64,000 bases of DNA from DAISKN01 sp963716925 (GTDB lineage: Bacteria > Acidobacteriota > Vicinamibacteria > Marinacidobacterales > SMYC01): contig CAVQUX010000011.1 of assembly GCA_963716925.1 (NCBI GenBank), forward strand, positions 177,349-241,348, given 5' to 3'. The position numbers and the translations under genes are program-made. Below the pieces are notes generated by a model. That model had not been told where the DNA came from. It searched no databases and was given only the letters and a program-made list of their open reading frames with translations. The stretch's first letter is position 1, and every line of letters starts with the position of its first letter. Positions 8,129-16,904 of this stretch are shown piece after piece.

Positions 8129-8707
8129 ATGACGCCCAGGCTCCGGCAAGCGGCGTTTCTGGCCCTGCTCCTGGGCGCGGGGAAGGCGGCCGCGGAAGGC
8201 GCGGACATCGAGGACCTGGTTCCCGTGGTCCGGAGCGACGGCATTTTCGTCAGCTTCCGCGCGGACGACGCCTTCAACGAGGACATCGAGCACGCCATCC
8301 GAACCGGCCTCGAGGTGATCTTCCGCTACAATGTGGAGCTGAAGCGGCCGCGCGGGATCTGGCTCGACGGGCAGGTCGCGCGGCGCGTGATCTCGGCTAC
8401 GGTCACGTACGACAACCTGACCAAGCGCTACAGATTGACTCGGGAGATAGACGGCAAGATCGACGCCACCGAAGTCGTCGCCGATGCCGAGGCGATGAGA
8501 CGATTCATGACGACGTTCGAGTCGCTGCGCCTGTTCGAGCTCACGGTGCTCGAGCCCAACGACTCCTACTACGTCCGCGTCAAGGGCGTGATGCGGGAGC
8601 GCAACCTGCTGCTCCTGATTCCCTGGGACGTCGGAACCGAGTGGAAGGAGGCGCGCTTCGACTACGTTCCCTCGAGCCCCTCCAGCCGTTCGAGCTCGTC
8701 GCGATGA
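8129..8707 (+). CDS. DUF4390 family secreted protein
   Basis: 192 aa. An N-terminal signal-like segment (LRQAAFLALLLGAGKAAA) is followed by a DUF4390-type domain: repeated beta-strand pattern with ISATVTYDNLTKRYRLTREIDG and a final LLIPWDVGTEWKEARF stretch. The family is often found just before ntrY-type kinases, as here, where the stop overlaps the kinase start by 4 nt. Function unknown; export to the periplasm and a role linked to the kinase are inference. Confidence 0.75.
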   Translation: MTPRLRQAAFLALLLGAGKAAAEGADIEDLVPVVRSDGIFVSFRADDAFNEDIEHAIRTGLEVIFRYNVELKRPRGIWLDGQVARRVISATVTYDNLTKRYRLTREIDGKIDATEVVADAEAMRRFMTTFESLRLFELTVLEPNDSYYVRVKGVMRERNLLLLIPWDVGTEWKEARFDYVPSSPSSRSSSSR

Positions 8708-10965
8708 CCACTCCCGCTCGCCCCCCGGAGCTCAAGGAGACGAAGGACAACCTGCGCCTGGTCTCCCTCATCGTTCTCCTGCTGTCGGGGGTGGCCCTCC
8801 TCAGCACCTACCTCGTGGGAAAGTCGGCGCAGTTCAAGCCGGACTTCCTCGCCCGGGTCTTCCTCTACGGGTTCACTCTCGTGAACCTGACGATGCTCCT
8901 GGTCCTGGTGTTCGTCCTCGGCCGGAACCTGATCAAGCTGTTCATCGAGCGAAGGCGTTCGGTGAGGGGGGCGAAGTTCAAGACCAAGCTGGTCATCGTC
9001 TTCATCGGCTTCGCCCTGCTGCCCTCGGCGCTCATCATGCTGGTCGGAAGCAACCTCATCTCGACCGCGGTCGAGCGCTGGTTCTCCCATCCGGTGGAAG
9101 CGGTGCTCGTCGGGGCCCAGGACGTCGTCGAGCACTACTACCACGAGAAGCAGGAGAGCGCGACGTTCTACGCCCGCCGTCTCTCCCGGGAGATCGGTGA
9201 AGGCGAGCTTCTGGAGGCGAAGCACCTCTCGATGCTCGGCCGGAGCATGGAAGCGAGGCTCACTCTCTATCGGCTCGACATGATTACCGTGCTCTCCAGG
9301 AACCAGGCGCTCTGGACCTCGGCCCGACCGGGGCTTCCCCAGTACAATCCCGATTCCACCATTCGTCTGGCGGAGACCGGTCTCCGCGGCGAGGAGACGC
9401 TTCACCAGGACTCCCTCGGCGAGGGTACGCTGGTCCAATACGCGTCGCCGATCTTCAGGAAGGGGAGTCGTGACGTCAGCGGCGCGGTGGTCGTGTCCTA
9501 CTTCATCCCCCGGAGCATCGCCGCCACCCTCGAGGACGTGAATCAGCAGGCGAACGTATACCAGCAGGCGGAGGCGCAGAAGGAGCCGATCCAGGATCTC
9601 TACCTCTCGTACTTCGTGATGGTGTCCCTGCTGCTCCTTCTGGCATCGACCTGGATCGGTCTCTACCTGGCGAAGCGAATCACGGGACCGGTGGGCGAGC
9701 TGGTGGAGGCGACGGAGAGGGTCATGGCCGGCGACCTCGACCACCCGGTGTCGGGTCCCGCGGTCGACGAGTTGGGGCAGCTGATGGACTCCTTCAACCG
9801 GATGACGGCGAAGCTCAAGCTGAGCCAGGACCGGCTCGAGGCCTCCCGTCTGGATCTCGAGACCAAGAATCGGGAGCTCGACCGCAGGCGGCGATACATG
9901 GAGACGGTGCTGGAGAACATCGCGACCGGCATCGTTTCCTTCGATCGCGAGGGCATCGTGACCCGCATCAATCAGAGCGCGGTGAGGCTCCTGGATCTCG
10001 ACCCCGGCCTCACCGGCAGGCACTATCGGGACGTCTTCCGCGGAGAGGCGCTGTCTCCCTTTCGACGCCTCCTGGACGCCGCGGGAGGGGCCGAACGGCG
10101 GCCGGCGTTCGAGGAGGAGCTCGACATCGCGGTCGCCGACCGGGAGCTTCACGTCTCGGTCTACATCACCCCGATCTCGGGCGCGGACGCCGAGCCCTCC
10201 GGGCTGCTGATGGTCCTCGACGACCTGACTCAACTCCTGCGGGCCCAGAAGGTGGCGGCCTGGCGCGAGGTGGCGAGGCGGCTGGCCCACGAGATCAAGA
10301 ACCCGCTGACTCCGATCCAGCTCTCGGCGCAGCGCATTCGGAAGCACTTTCTCGCGCGCTCGCCCGAGCTCTCGCGCGTGGTGGAGGAGGGGACGGGCAC
10401 GATCATCGAAGAGGTCGACTCGCTGAAGAACCTGGTGGACGAGTTCTCGCAGTTCGCGAGGATGCCGTCGGTCTCGGCCGCGCCGCACGAGCTCAACCCC
10501 CTGGTGAGCGGGACGCTGGACCTCTACGACGGGCTCTTCTCCGGGCTGACCTTGACGAGGTTGTTCGCCCCCGATATCCCCAGGGTGATGGTGGACCCCG
10601 AGCTCATCCGCAGGGTTTTCATCAATATCATCGACAACGCCATCGAGGCGAACGGAGGCGTTGGCCGGGTGGTGGTCGCGACGTCCTACGACCGCGACCT
10701 TCAGATGGCGCGGGTGGAAGTGGCGGACGACGGTCCCGGAATCGCGCCCGCGGACCGCGACAAGCTGTTCATGCCTTACTATTCGACGAAGCTCCGGGGA
10801 AGCGGTCTCGGACTCGCCATCGTCCAGCGCGTCGTGGCCGAGCACCGCGGCCGGATCCGGGTGGAGGAGAACGAGCCCCGGGGCGCTCGCTTCGTGATCG
10901 AGCTGCCGCTCGAGTCGACGCCGGATCCCCGTCCGCTGGTGATCAAGGAGCGAAGTACCCACTAG
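8704..10965 (+). CDS. NtrY-like sensor histidine kinase
   Basis: 753 aa from ATG 8704, chosen because it overlaps the upstream stop (ATGA) and starts just before the first membrane helix. Three N-terminal hydrophobic segments (about 17-38, 52-75, 97-118), a periplasmic sensor part, a fourth segment (about 300-325), HAMP (325-375), PAS (about 400-500), HisKA with His529 in LAHEIKNPLTPI, then HATPase with IDNAIEANG, DDGPGIAP and GSGLGLAIVQ. This is the NtrY order. It should phosphorylate the regulator encoded next, with which it overlaps by 3 nt. Confidence 0.93.
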   Translation: MTTPARPPELKETKDNLRLVSLIVLLLSGVALLSTYLVGKSAQFKPDFLARVFLYGFTLVNLTMLLVLVFVLGRNLIKLFIERRRSVRGAKFKTKLVIVFIGFALLPSALIMLVGSNLISTAVERWFSHPVEAVLVGAQDVVEHYYHEKQESATFYARRLSREIGEGELLEAKHLSMLGRSMEARLTLYRLDMITVLSRNQALWTSARPGLPQYNPDSTIRLAETGLRGEETLHQDSLGEGTLVQYASPIFRKGSRDVSGAVVVSYFIPRSIAATLEDVNQQANVYQQAEAQKEPIQDLYLSYFVMVSLLLLLASTWIGLYLAKRITGPVGELVEATERVMAGDLDHPVSGPAVDELGQLMDSFNRMTAKLKLSQDRLEASRLDLETKNRELDRRRRYMETVLENIATGIVSFDREGIVTRINQSAVRLLDLDPGLTGRHYRDVFRGEALSPFRRLLDAAGGAERRPAFEEELDIAVADRELHVSVYITPISGADAEPSGLLMVLDDLTQLLRAQKVAAWREVARRLAHEIKNPLTPIQLSAQRIRKHFLARSPELSRVVEEGTGTIIEEVDSLKNLVDEFSQFARMPSVSAAPHELNPLVSGTLDLYDGLFSGLTLTRLFAPDIPRVMVDPELIRRVFINIIDNAIEANGGVGRVVVATSYDRDLQMARVEVADDGPGIAPADRDKLFMPYYSTKLRGSGLGLAIVQRVVAEHRGRIRVEENEPRGARFVIELPLESTPDPRPLVIKERSTH

Positions 10966-12317
10966 TGCCGTCAGAAAGAATTCTCGTCGTCGACGACGAA
11001 GCCGGAGTACGGAGCTCGCTCCAGGGGATTCTCGAGGACGAGGGCTACCGCGTCGACACCGTGGAAAGCGCGGAGGCGGCGCTCGCCCGGATCTCGACCG
11101 GTCGATACGACCTGGTCCTCCTCGATATCTGGCTCCCGAACATGGACGGCATGGAGGCCCTCGCCCGGATTCGTGAAAGGGATCCCGACGCCGCTGTGAT
11201 CATGATCTCAGGGCACGGCACCATCGAGAACGCCGTCCGGGCGATCCAGCTCGGAGCCTATAACTTCGTAGAGAAGCCGCTCTCTCTGGACAAGACGGTC
11301 ATCGCCGTCGGTAGCGCCTTGAAGCAGCGCCGGCTGGAGCAGGAGAACCGGTACCTGCGCGCCCGCGTGGAGTCGAAGCAGGTGCTCATCGGCGAGAGCG
11401 CTTCGATGCGCGAGCTCAGGAAGCAGATCCGCATGGCCGCCCCCACCCACGGGCGCGTCCTCATCTTCGGAGAGAACGGGACGGGGAAGGAGCTCGTAGC
11501 CCGTTCGATCCACGCGCAGTCACTTCGCAAGAACGGCAGCTTCATCGAGGTCAACTGCGCGGCCATTCCCGAGGAGCTCATCGAAAGCGAGCTCTTCGGA
11601 CACGTCAAGGGGGCCTTCACCGGGGCGGTGGCCGCTCGAAAAGGGAAGTTCGAGGCCGCCGACGGGGGCACGTTGTTTCTCGACGAGGTCGGGGACATGA
11701 GCTTGAAGACCCAGGCGAAGGTCCTGCGGGTGCTGCAGGAGCAGAAAGTGGTGGCCGTGGGGAGCGCCGAGGGGGTGAACGTCGATTGCCGGGTCATCGC
11801 TGCGACGAACAAGGACCTGGAGCGCGAGATCGCCGCGGGAAATTTTCGGGACGACCTGTTCTTCCGGCTGAACGTCATCCCGTTTCACATGCCTTCGCTG
11901 CGGGACCGGCGCGAGGACATCCCTGCGCTCGTCGATCACTTCATCGAGGACTTCTGCGCGGAGTACGGCAAGAGGCCCAAGAAGGCGAGCGCCGAGGCGA
12001 TGGAGCTCCTGATGGCCTACCAGTGGCCGGGGAACGTGCGGGAGCTCAAGAACGTCATCGAGCGGCTGGTGATCATGGTCGCCGCGGACGAGATCGGCGC
12101 CAGCGATCTCCCGCCTCCCCTTCGAAAGGGACGGGAGGAGAGCTCCGACGGGCTCGGCGATTTTCCCTCCCTCGCGACCGCCCGCGAAGCCTACGAGAAG
12201 CAGTTCATCCTCAAGAAGCTCCGGGACAACGACGGGAACGTTTCCCGGACTGCGGAAGCGCTCCAGATCGAGCGCTCTCATCTCTACAGGAAGATGAAGG
12301 CCTATGGGATCAAATAG
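10965..12317 (+). CDS. Sigma-54-dependent response regulator (NtrC/NtrX family)
   Basis: 450 aa, GTG start overlapping the kinase stop. Receiver domain with phospho-acceptor Asp54 (LVLLDIWLPNMDG); central AAA+ domain with Walker A GENGTGKE, sigma-54 contact loop GAFTGA and Walker B GGTLFLDEVGD; Fis-type HTH at the C-terminus (NVSRTAEALQIERSHLYRKM). It activates RNA polymerase-sigma-54 when phosphorylated by the NtrY-like kinase. Its 3' end overlaps the convergent formimidoyltransferase gene by 16 bp. No nitrogen gene is adjacent, so the stimulus is unknown. Confidence 0.94.
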   Translation: MPSERILVVDDEAGVRSSLQGILEDEGYRVDTVESAEAALARISTGRYDLVLLDIWLPNMDGMEALARIRERDPDAAVIMISGHGTIENAVRAIQLGAYNFVEKPLSLDKTVIAVGSALKQRRLEQENRYLRARVESKQVLIGESASMRELRKQIRMAAPTHGRVLIFGENGTGKELVARSIHAQSLRKNGSFIEVNCAAIPEELIESELFGHVKGAFTGAVAARKGKFEAADGGTLFLDEVGDMSLKTQAKVLRVLQEQKVVAVGSAEGVNVDCRVIAATNKDLEREIAAGNFRDDLFFRLNVIPFHMPSLRDRREDIPALVDHFIEDFCAEYGKRPKKASAEAMELLMAYQWPGNVRELKNVIERLVIMVAADEIGASDLPPPLRKGREESSDGLGDFPSLATAREAYEKQFILKKLRDNDGNVSRTAEALQIERSHLYRKMKAYGIK

Positions 12318-13225
12318 CCGCCAGCGGGCAACAGGCCGGCTTGGCGCATGCGCTCTTCTAGAATTCCAGGTGGCGCTTCCAGAGAGAGGCGCTCCACCAT
12401 TCCTTCGAAGGCTGCGTCTTCGGGGATCAAGCCGACGATTTCGGATCGCTCGACCGCAACGCCCATCCTCGCCGCTTCTCTTTCGACTGCGTCGAATGCG
12501 GCCAGAAGCGACGTCACCCGAAAGTCGGTGAGATTCATCGATACCTGGGCCCGGGGAGGGTCGGACAGCTCGAACCCGAGCGCCTTCAAGTGCGGGAGCC
12601 CGCCGCTGGAAGCGCGTATCCGGCGGGCGATGGCCTGGGCGACGGCGCGGTCCGGGGTCCGGAGCTCGACGTTGTAGGCGATGAGCAGAGAGCGCACGCC
12701 GATCGCGATGGCGCCCGCCGTGGGATGGGGTTGCCTGGGTCCATAGTCCGGCACCAGGTCCGAGGCCGCCATCCTCGCTTCGAGAGCTTCGAAGCCTCCT
12801 CTCCGCAATCGCGGGAGCTCGCGATTCTCGGGCCTCAGGGCAGAATCCGCGTAGAGGAAGACCGGGAGTCCGAAGGAGTCCGCGATTTCGCGGGCGACGG
12901 CGATCGCGATAACTCGGGCTCGCTCCCTCGAGAATCCAGCCAGCGGGACCAGGGGCAGCAGGTCGACGGCGCCTATCCGTGGATGAACCCCGCGATGGTG
13001 TCTGAGATCGATGCGGGCGATCGCCCGCTCGACGAGACGTGCCGCGGCCTCGAGGACGGAATCCGGCTCCGCCACGGCCGTCAGGACCGAACGGTTGTGG
13101 GAAGCGTCACTGTGACGGTCGAGGAGCCGGACACCTTCCCCGGGGGCGAAGGCCTCGGCAATGTCCTGGACGGCGGGTTTCGACCGGCCCTCGCTGACGT
13201 TCGGAACCAGCTCCAGGAGCTCCAT
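12302..13225 (-). CDS. ftcD: Glutamate formimidoyltransferase
   Basis: 307 aa from ATG 13225, chosen because the family starts with a motif like MELLELVPNVSEGR; ATG 13246 would add seven residues. Further hallmarks are HHRGVHPRIGAVDLLP and the region after GPRQPHPTAGAIAIGVR. It transfers the formimino group of N-formimidoglutamate to tetrahydrofolate in histidine degradation. The cyclodeaminase half of the bifunctional enzyme is absent. No hut genes are adjacent. It converges on the NtrX-like gene with a 16-bp overlap and diverges from the TPR gene. Confidence 0.9.
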   Translation of the reverse strand: MELLELVPNVSEGRSKPAVQDIAEAFAPGEGVRLLDRHSDASHNRSVLTAVAEPDSVLEAAARLVERAIARIDLRHHRGVHPRIGAVDLLPLVPLAGFSRERARVIAIAVAREIADSFGLPVFLYADSALRPENRELPRLRRGGFEALEARMAASDLVPDYGPRQPHPTAGAIAIGVRSLLIAYNVELRTPDRAVAQAIARRIRASSGGLPHLKALGFELSDPPRAQVSMNLTDFRVTSLLAAFDAVEREAARMGVAVERSEIVGLIPEDAAFEGMVERLSLEAPPGILEERMRQAGLLPAGGYLIP

Positions 13226-13311
13226 CGATACGGGAAACACTACCATTCCCGCGCTGATGGCAGTATATTTTACGAGGAGTTGTCCCCGGGCGGACCGAGG
13301 GGACGCAAAAC

Positions 13312-14232
13312 TTGGATCGACGAGAGACGGATTTCCCAACGAGCGAGCTCGTCGTTCGCGACGACGACAACCCCGAAGTTCCTCCGAAGTCCTTCGATCT
13401 GCTCCGTCAGGGCGATGACCTCCACGCACGCGGGCTCTACCACCAGGCCATTCACGTGTGGACCCGGATCCTGTTTCTCGACCGCGGCAACCCCCAGGCC
13501 CGCCTCCGCATCGACAAAGCCAAGGAGGCGGTTGCCGAGCTTCAGCGTCGGCTCGATGCCGAGATCGCCGAAGCCCGGGCGCTGTTCGATGGGGGAGAGA
13601 TCGAGGAGTCGCGCGAGCGGGTTCGCTCCGTGCTCGCGGCGGACGCGAGTCACGGAGACGCGGTGCAGCTCGCGGCGTCGATCGAGGCGGTCGACCGAAG
13701 AAACGAGCTTCCCCGGGAGCCACCCGCTGGCACCCGGCCTTCCCCGGAACCGAAACCGGCTCCGGCGCCGGACGTGGTCTTCGCTCCCACGCCCACCCAG
13801 GGCGTGGTCATCCGGGTACCGAAAGGTCCCCGGCTTTCCTCCCATCGAGCCGGGTCGGCGGCGACGTCGCGCGTCCAGATGGCCGCGTTTCTTCTCGGCG
13901 CGCTTCTGCTGTTCGCCGTCTCCGCTTTCTACCTCAGCGAGAATTGGGAAGCGATCGTGAGCGACGGAGCGTTCGGCAGTCCCGCCGGTCTCGCCCCGGC
14001 CGTCCTTCCCGATCGGCTCGCCGCCACCGCGCCCGATCTATCCCAGCTCCGCTACTACAACGGGCAGCGGCTCTTCGCTCAGGGCCGCTACCGCGAGGCC
14101 CTGGCAGAGCTGCGCCGCGTGGACCGCGACTCGACGGTGGTTGCCGAGGCCCGGAGTCTCATCCTTCGGATCGAGGATCGCCTGCTGCGGGGCGCGAGCG
14201 GAGCGGAGCCTGCAATCGATGCCGCGAGGTGA
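13312..14232 (+). CDS. TPR-like protein with one membrane segment
   Basis: 306 aa with a TTG start. N-terminal TPR-like helices (DDLHARGLYHQAIHVWTRIL), a Pro-rich linker, a single membrane helix about residues 190-207 (VQMAAFLLGALLLFAVSAFY) and a C-terminal TPR-like pair (GQRLFAQGRYREALAELRRV). The topology suggests a cytoplasmic and a periplasmic TPR arm. No catalytic motif. It lies 3 nt upstream of the zinc-ribbon/RDD gene, so the two are an operon. Function unknown. Confidence 0.7.
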   Translation: MDRRETDFPTSELVVRDDDNPEVPPKSFDLLRQGDDLHARGLYHQAIHVWTRILFLDRGNPQARLRIDKAKEAVAELQRRLDAEIAEARALFDGGEIEESRERVRSVLAADASHGDAVQLAASIEAVDRRNELPREPPAGTRPSPEPKPAPAPDVVFAPTPTQGVVIRVPKGPRLSSHRAGSAATSRVQMAAFLLGALLLFAVSAFYLSENWEAIVSDGAFGSPAGLAPAVLPDRLAATAPDLSQLRYYNGQRLFAQGRYREALAELRRVDRDSTVVAEARSLILRIEDRLLRGASGAEPAIDAAR

Positions 14233-14235
14233 CAT

Positions 14236-15153
14236 GTGACCTGTGCTTCGTGCGGGACAGAGATTCCGCCGTCGGCTTCGATCTGCCAGGCCTGCGGAGC
14301 CCGCCGCGATCCTGCGCACTGGCGCGATCAGGTGCGCGAGACCGTCGCCCGCCACGTGGAGAAGAAGCGACTGCAGCAGGAGAAACGGGACGACGACGCG
14401 AGGCAGCTCTCGATCTTCCCCGAAGAAGTCGTCGAGAATCCGGACGAGCGGGAGCTCCGGGAGCGCCGCGCCGCGATTCGAGCGCGGGTGCAGGAGCGCG
14501 TCTCCAAGCGGGCCCCTTCCGCCAGGCCGCCGCGGGAGACCGGCCGGTCGAGGGACGCGGGCGAGATCCCGATCGGCCGATCGAAAGCGCTCGCGGCGGC
14601 GAGAGAGCTCGCCCGGGAGCCCGACCTCGAGCCCGCCGATCCAAGAACCGACAGGTTCGTGCCGCTCGGCGATCCCGTCGATTTCGAGATGCCTGTCGCC
14701 GAGGTGGAGCTCGAGGAGGAGCCGGAGCCGGTCGTGGCGCTCGGATTGGCTTCGGCGCCCGAGCGAATCATCTCCGGGCTCATCGATCTCGTTTTCGTCG
14801 GTCTCATCCAGCTCACGCTCTTCTACCTCACGACCCACCTCGTGGCGCAGCGCGTCGGCGCTCTTCCGAGCTCGGCCCTCGTGGCCATGGGCCTGGTGGG
14901 AGCGGTGATGGCTGCCGGCTACTTCCTCTTCTTCTGGAGCTTGTCGGGCCAGACGCTCGGGAAGCTCCTCACCGGCGCTCGCGTGGTGGATCGACGGGGA
15001 GGCGCCCTCGGTTTTGGACGCGCGGCGTTGAGGCTCGCGGCGACGCTGGTCGCCGCGCTTCCGCTCGGCGCGGGATTCATCGGGCTCTGGACCGATCCCG
15101 AACGTCGCGGATGGCACGACCGCATCGCGGGCACGAAAGTCATCCGCGGCTAG
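14236..15153 (+). CDS. Zinc-ribbon and RDD-domain membrane protein
   Basis: 305 aa, GTG start. The N-terminus is a zinc ribbon: two Cys pairs in MTCASCGTEIPP and ICQACGAR. A charged middle region follows, then an RDD domain from about residue 170 with three hydrophobic helices (LIDLVFVGLIQLTLFYL, AMGLVGAVMAAGYFLFF and the LRLAATLVAALPLGAGFIGL region) and the family motif GQTLGKLLTGARVVD, ending WHDRIAGTKVI. RDD proteins are small membrane proteins, some implicated in ion or solute transport; the substrate is unknown. Confidence 0.8.
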   Translation: MTCASCGTEIPPSASICQACGARRDPAHWRDQVRETVARHVEKKRLQQEKRDDDARQLSIFPEEVVENPDERELRERRAAIRARVQERVSKRAPSARPPRETGRSRDAGEIPIGRSKALAAARELAREPDLEPADPRTDRFVPLGDPVDFEMPVAEVELEEEPEPVVALGLASAPERIISGLIDLVFVGLIQLTLFYLTTHLVAQRVGALPSSALVAMGLVGAVMAAGYFLFFWSLSGQTLGKLLTGARVVDRRGGALGFGRAALRLAATLVAALPLGAGFIGLWTDPERRGWHDRIAGTKVIRG

Positions 15154-15165
15154 CGCGGTCTACGG

Positions 15166-16887
15166 TTGGATCGTCTCTTCCTTCGGGCTCTCGTCGAAGA
15201 GCTCCAGCCCAAGGTCGTCGGCCGGCGCGTTCGCGCGGCGCTGCTGGACCGCGGCTCCCGTCTGCTCTTTCTCGCGCTCGCCCCGCCCGGTCCTTCGGCC
15301 CTCGTGGTCAGCTTCCTTCGGGAGGCCGCGGGGGCCTATCTCCTCCCGGTTTCTCGGGCCCAGCGCGATGGCGTCACCACCGCCGGTCTCAGGAAGATCG
15401 TGGGCTCCCGGATCGGGGCGATCGCGATCGCGGACCTCGATCGCGTCGTCACTCTATCGTTCGAAGGCAAGCGGCTCAGCGGCCGGGCGACGGCTTTCCG
15501 GCTGATCCTCGAGGCCCTCGGAGTCCGCGCCGATCTCTACCTCGTGGATTCGGAGTCCTCGGGAGTGGTGGAAGCTCTTTCGTCCTCCCGTGCCCGGCTC
15601 GGCGCCGGAGATCGCTACCAGGCGCCGCCGCTCCCGCCCGGGGCCGGCCCTCTCGCCGCGGGAGCGGCCGAGGTCGAAGAGCGCCTTCTGCGGGCGATGG
15701 CGCGGGAAGGGACGAAGCGGCGCTCCGCCCTTCTCGCCGCCACCGGCGCCACACCCCTGCTGGTGCGGGAGATCGAGTGGCTGGTCGAGCGCGAGGGCGC
15801 GCCCGCGGGCGACGCGTTCGTGAGGGTGCGATTGCGTCTCGAGGAGAAGCGTCCGTTCCTGTACCTGCCTCATTTCTCCTCCGCGGGAGGTCACTCTCTT
15901 CTTTCGCCGCTCGAGCTCGCGAGCGAGAGCGACCTCGCTCCCAGGGCGCACGCGACCTTTTCGGAGGCGATGGCCGAGGCCGTGTCTCTCGAGACCGATC
16001 TCCTCAGGCGCTCGGCTCTGCGGGCGCGTCTGAAAAGCGCCGTGAAGAAGCGCCTCGATCGGGCCCGGCGGCTCGAGGAGAAGCTCCGGAGCGACGTCCT
16101 GTCGCTCGAGGATCCGAGCGCTCTCCGTCGGCGCGGTGAGCTCCTGCTCGCGGGCCTGACGCGTGCGCGAAAGACCGGGAACGGACGGGCCGTCGTTCTT
16201 CCGGACCTGTTCGATGTCGAAGAAAAGGAGATCGAGCTCGAAATCGATCCCCGGCTCTCGCTTCCGAAGAACGCGGAGCGTTTCTTCAGCCGGGCCCGGA
16301 GGGCGGAGCGCGCGGGGGTCGAGCTCGGGAAAAGGCTGCAGGCCGCGGGGAAGGAGATCGCCTTCTGGGAAGGCTTCGAGTGCGACGTCAGAGACGCCGC
16401 GACACCGGACGAGCTGCTCGCTCTCGAGCGCGAGGCGGCGGACGAAGGCCTGTCGTTTCCTTCGTCGGGAAAGCCGCCGAAGAGGCGTCCTCCCGAGCCC
16501 CTCGGGCCCCGGGCATTCCTCTCTCATCGAGGCAACGCCATCCTCGTGGGGCGCTCCGGACGATCGAACGACGAGCTGACGTTCGACGTGGCGAGACCCC
16601 ACGACCTGTGGTTTCATGCCTCGGGGATTCCCGGAGCCCACGTGGTGCTTCGCGCTCCGTCGGGTGACGCTGCGGACGAGCGCGAGATTCGGGAGGCGGC
16701 GGAGCTCGCGGCGTACTTCAGCAAGGCGAGGGAAGATACGGCGGTCGATGTGATCGTGACCGAGAGGCGCCACGTGAGCCGGATCAAGGGCGCTCCCCGG
16801 GGGCTCGTCAAGCTCTCGCCGGGCGAAACAAGGACCCTTCGGGTGGCGCCGCGCCGGCCCGAGAGCGACCAGGGGAACCGCGGATAG
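15166..16887 (+). CDS. NFACT-family protein (RqcH / FbpA-like)
   Basis: 573 aa, TTG start. NFACT-N domain over the first 220 residues, a coiled-coil middle (about 270-430) and a C-terminal NFACT-R domain with the diagnostic HDLWFHASGIPGAHVVLR (near residue 480). This layout is that of bacterial RqcH/Rqc2 homologues, which bind stalled 50S-peptidyl-tRNA and add C-terminal alanine tails, and of the former fibronectin-binding label. Ribosome quality control is the better call. The C-terminus after LKLSPGE is short. It is followed 8 nt later by cinA. Confidence 0.85.
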   Translation: MDRLFLRALVEELQPKVVGRRVRAALLDRGSRLLFLALAPPGPSALVVSFLREAAGAYLLPVSRAQRDGVTTAGLRKIVGSRIGAIAIADLDRVVTLSFEGKRLSGRATAFRLILEALGVRADLYLVDSESSGVVEALSSSRARLGAGDRYQAPPLPPGAGPLAAGAAEVEERLLRAMAREGTKRRSALLAATGATPLLVREIEWLVEREGAPAGDAFVRVRLRLEEKRPFLYLPHFSSAGGHSLLSPLELASESDLAPRAHATFSEAMAEAVSLETDLLRRSALRARLKSAVKKRLDRARRLEEKLRSDVLSLEDPSALRRRGELLLAGLTRARKTGNGRAVVLPDLFDVEEKEIELEIDPRLSLPKNAERFFSRARRAERAGVELGKRLQAAGKEIAFWEGFECDVRDAATPDELLALEREAADEGLSFPSSGKPPKRRPPEPLGPRAFLSHRGNAILVGRSGRSNDELTFDVARPHDLWFHASGIPGAHVVLRAPSGDAADEREIREAAELAAYFSKAREDTAVDVIVTERRHVSRIKGAPRGLVKLSPGETRTLRVAPRRPESDQGNRG

Positions 16888-16904
16888 CGACTAATATGGT
16901 CGGT

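Noticed and set aside
13458..16139. An 893-codon plus-strand open frame across the TPR, RDD and NFACT genes
   Set aside because: Arg/Gly/Pro-rich translation without any domain; it is the off-frame of three well-supported genes in GC-rich DNA. The same applies to long minus-strand frames at 16614-18887 and 8662-10962.
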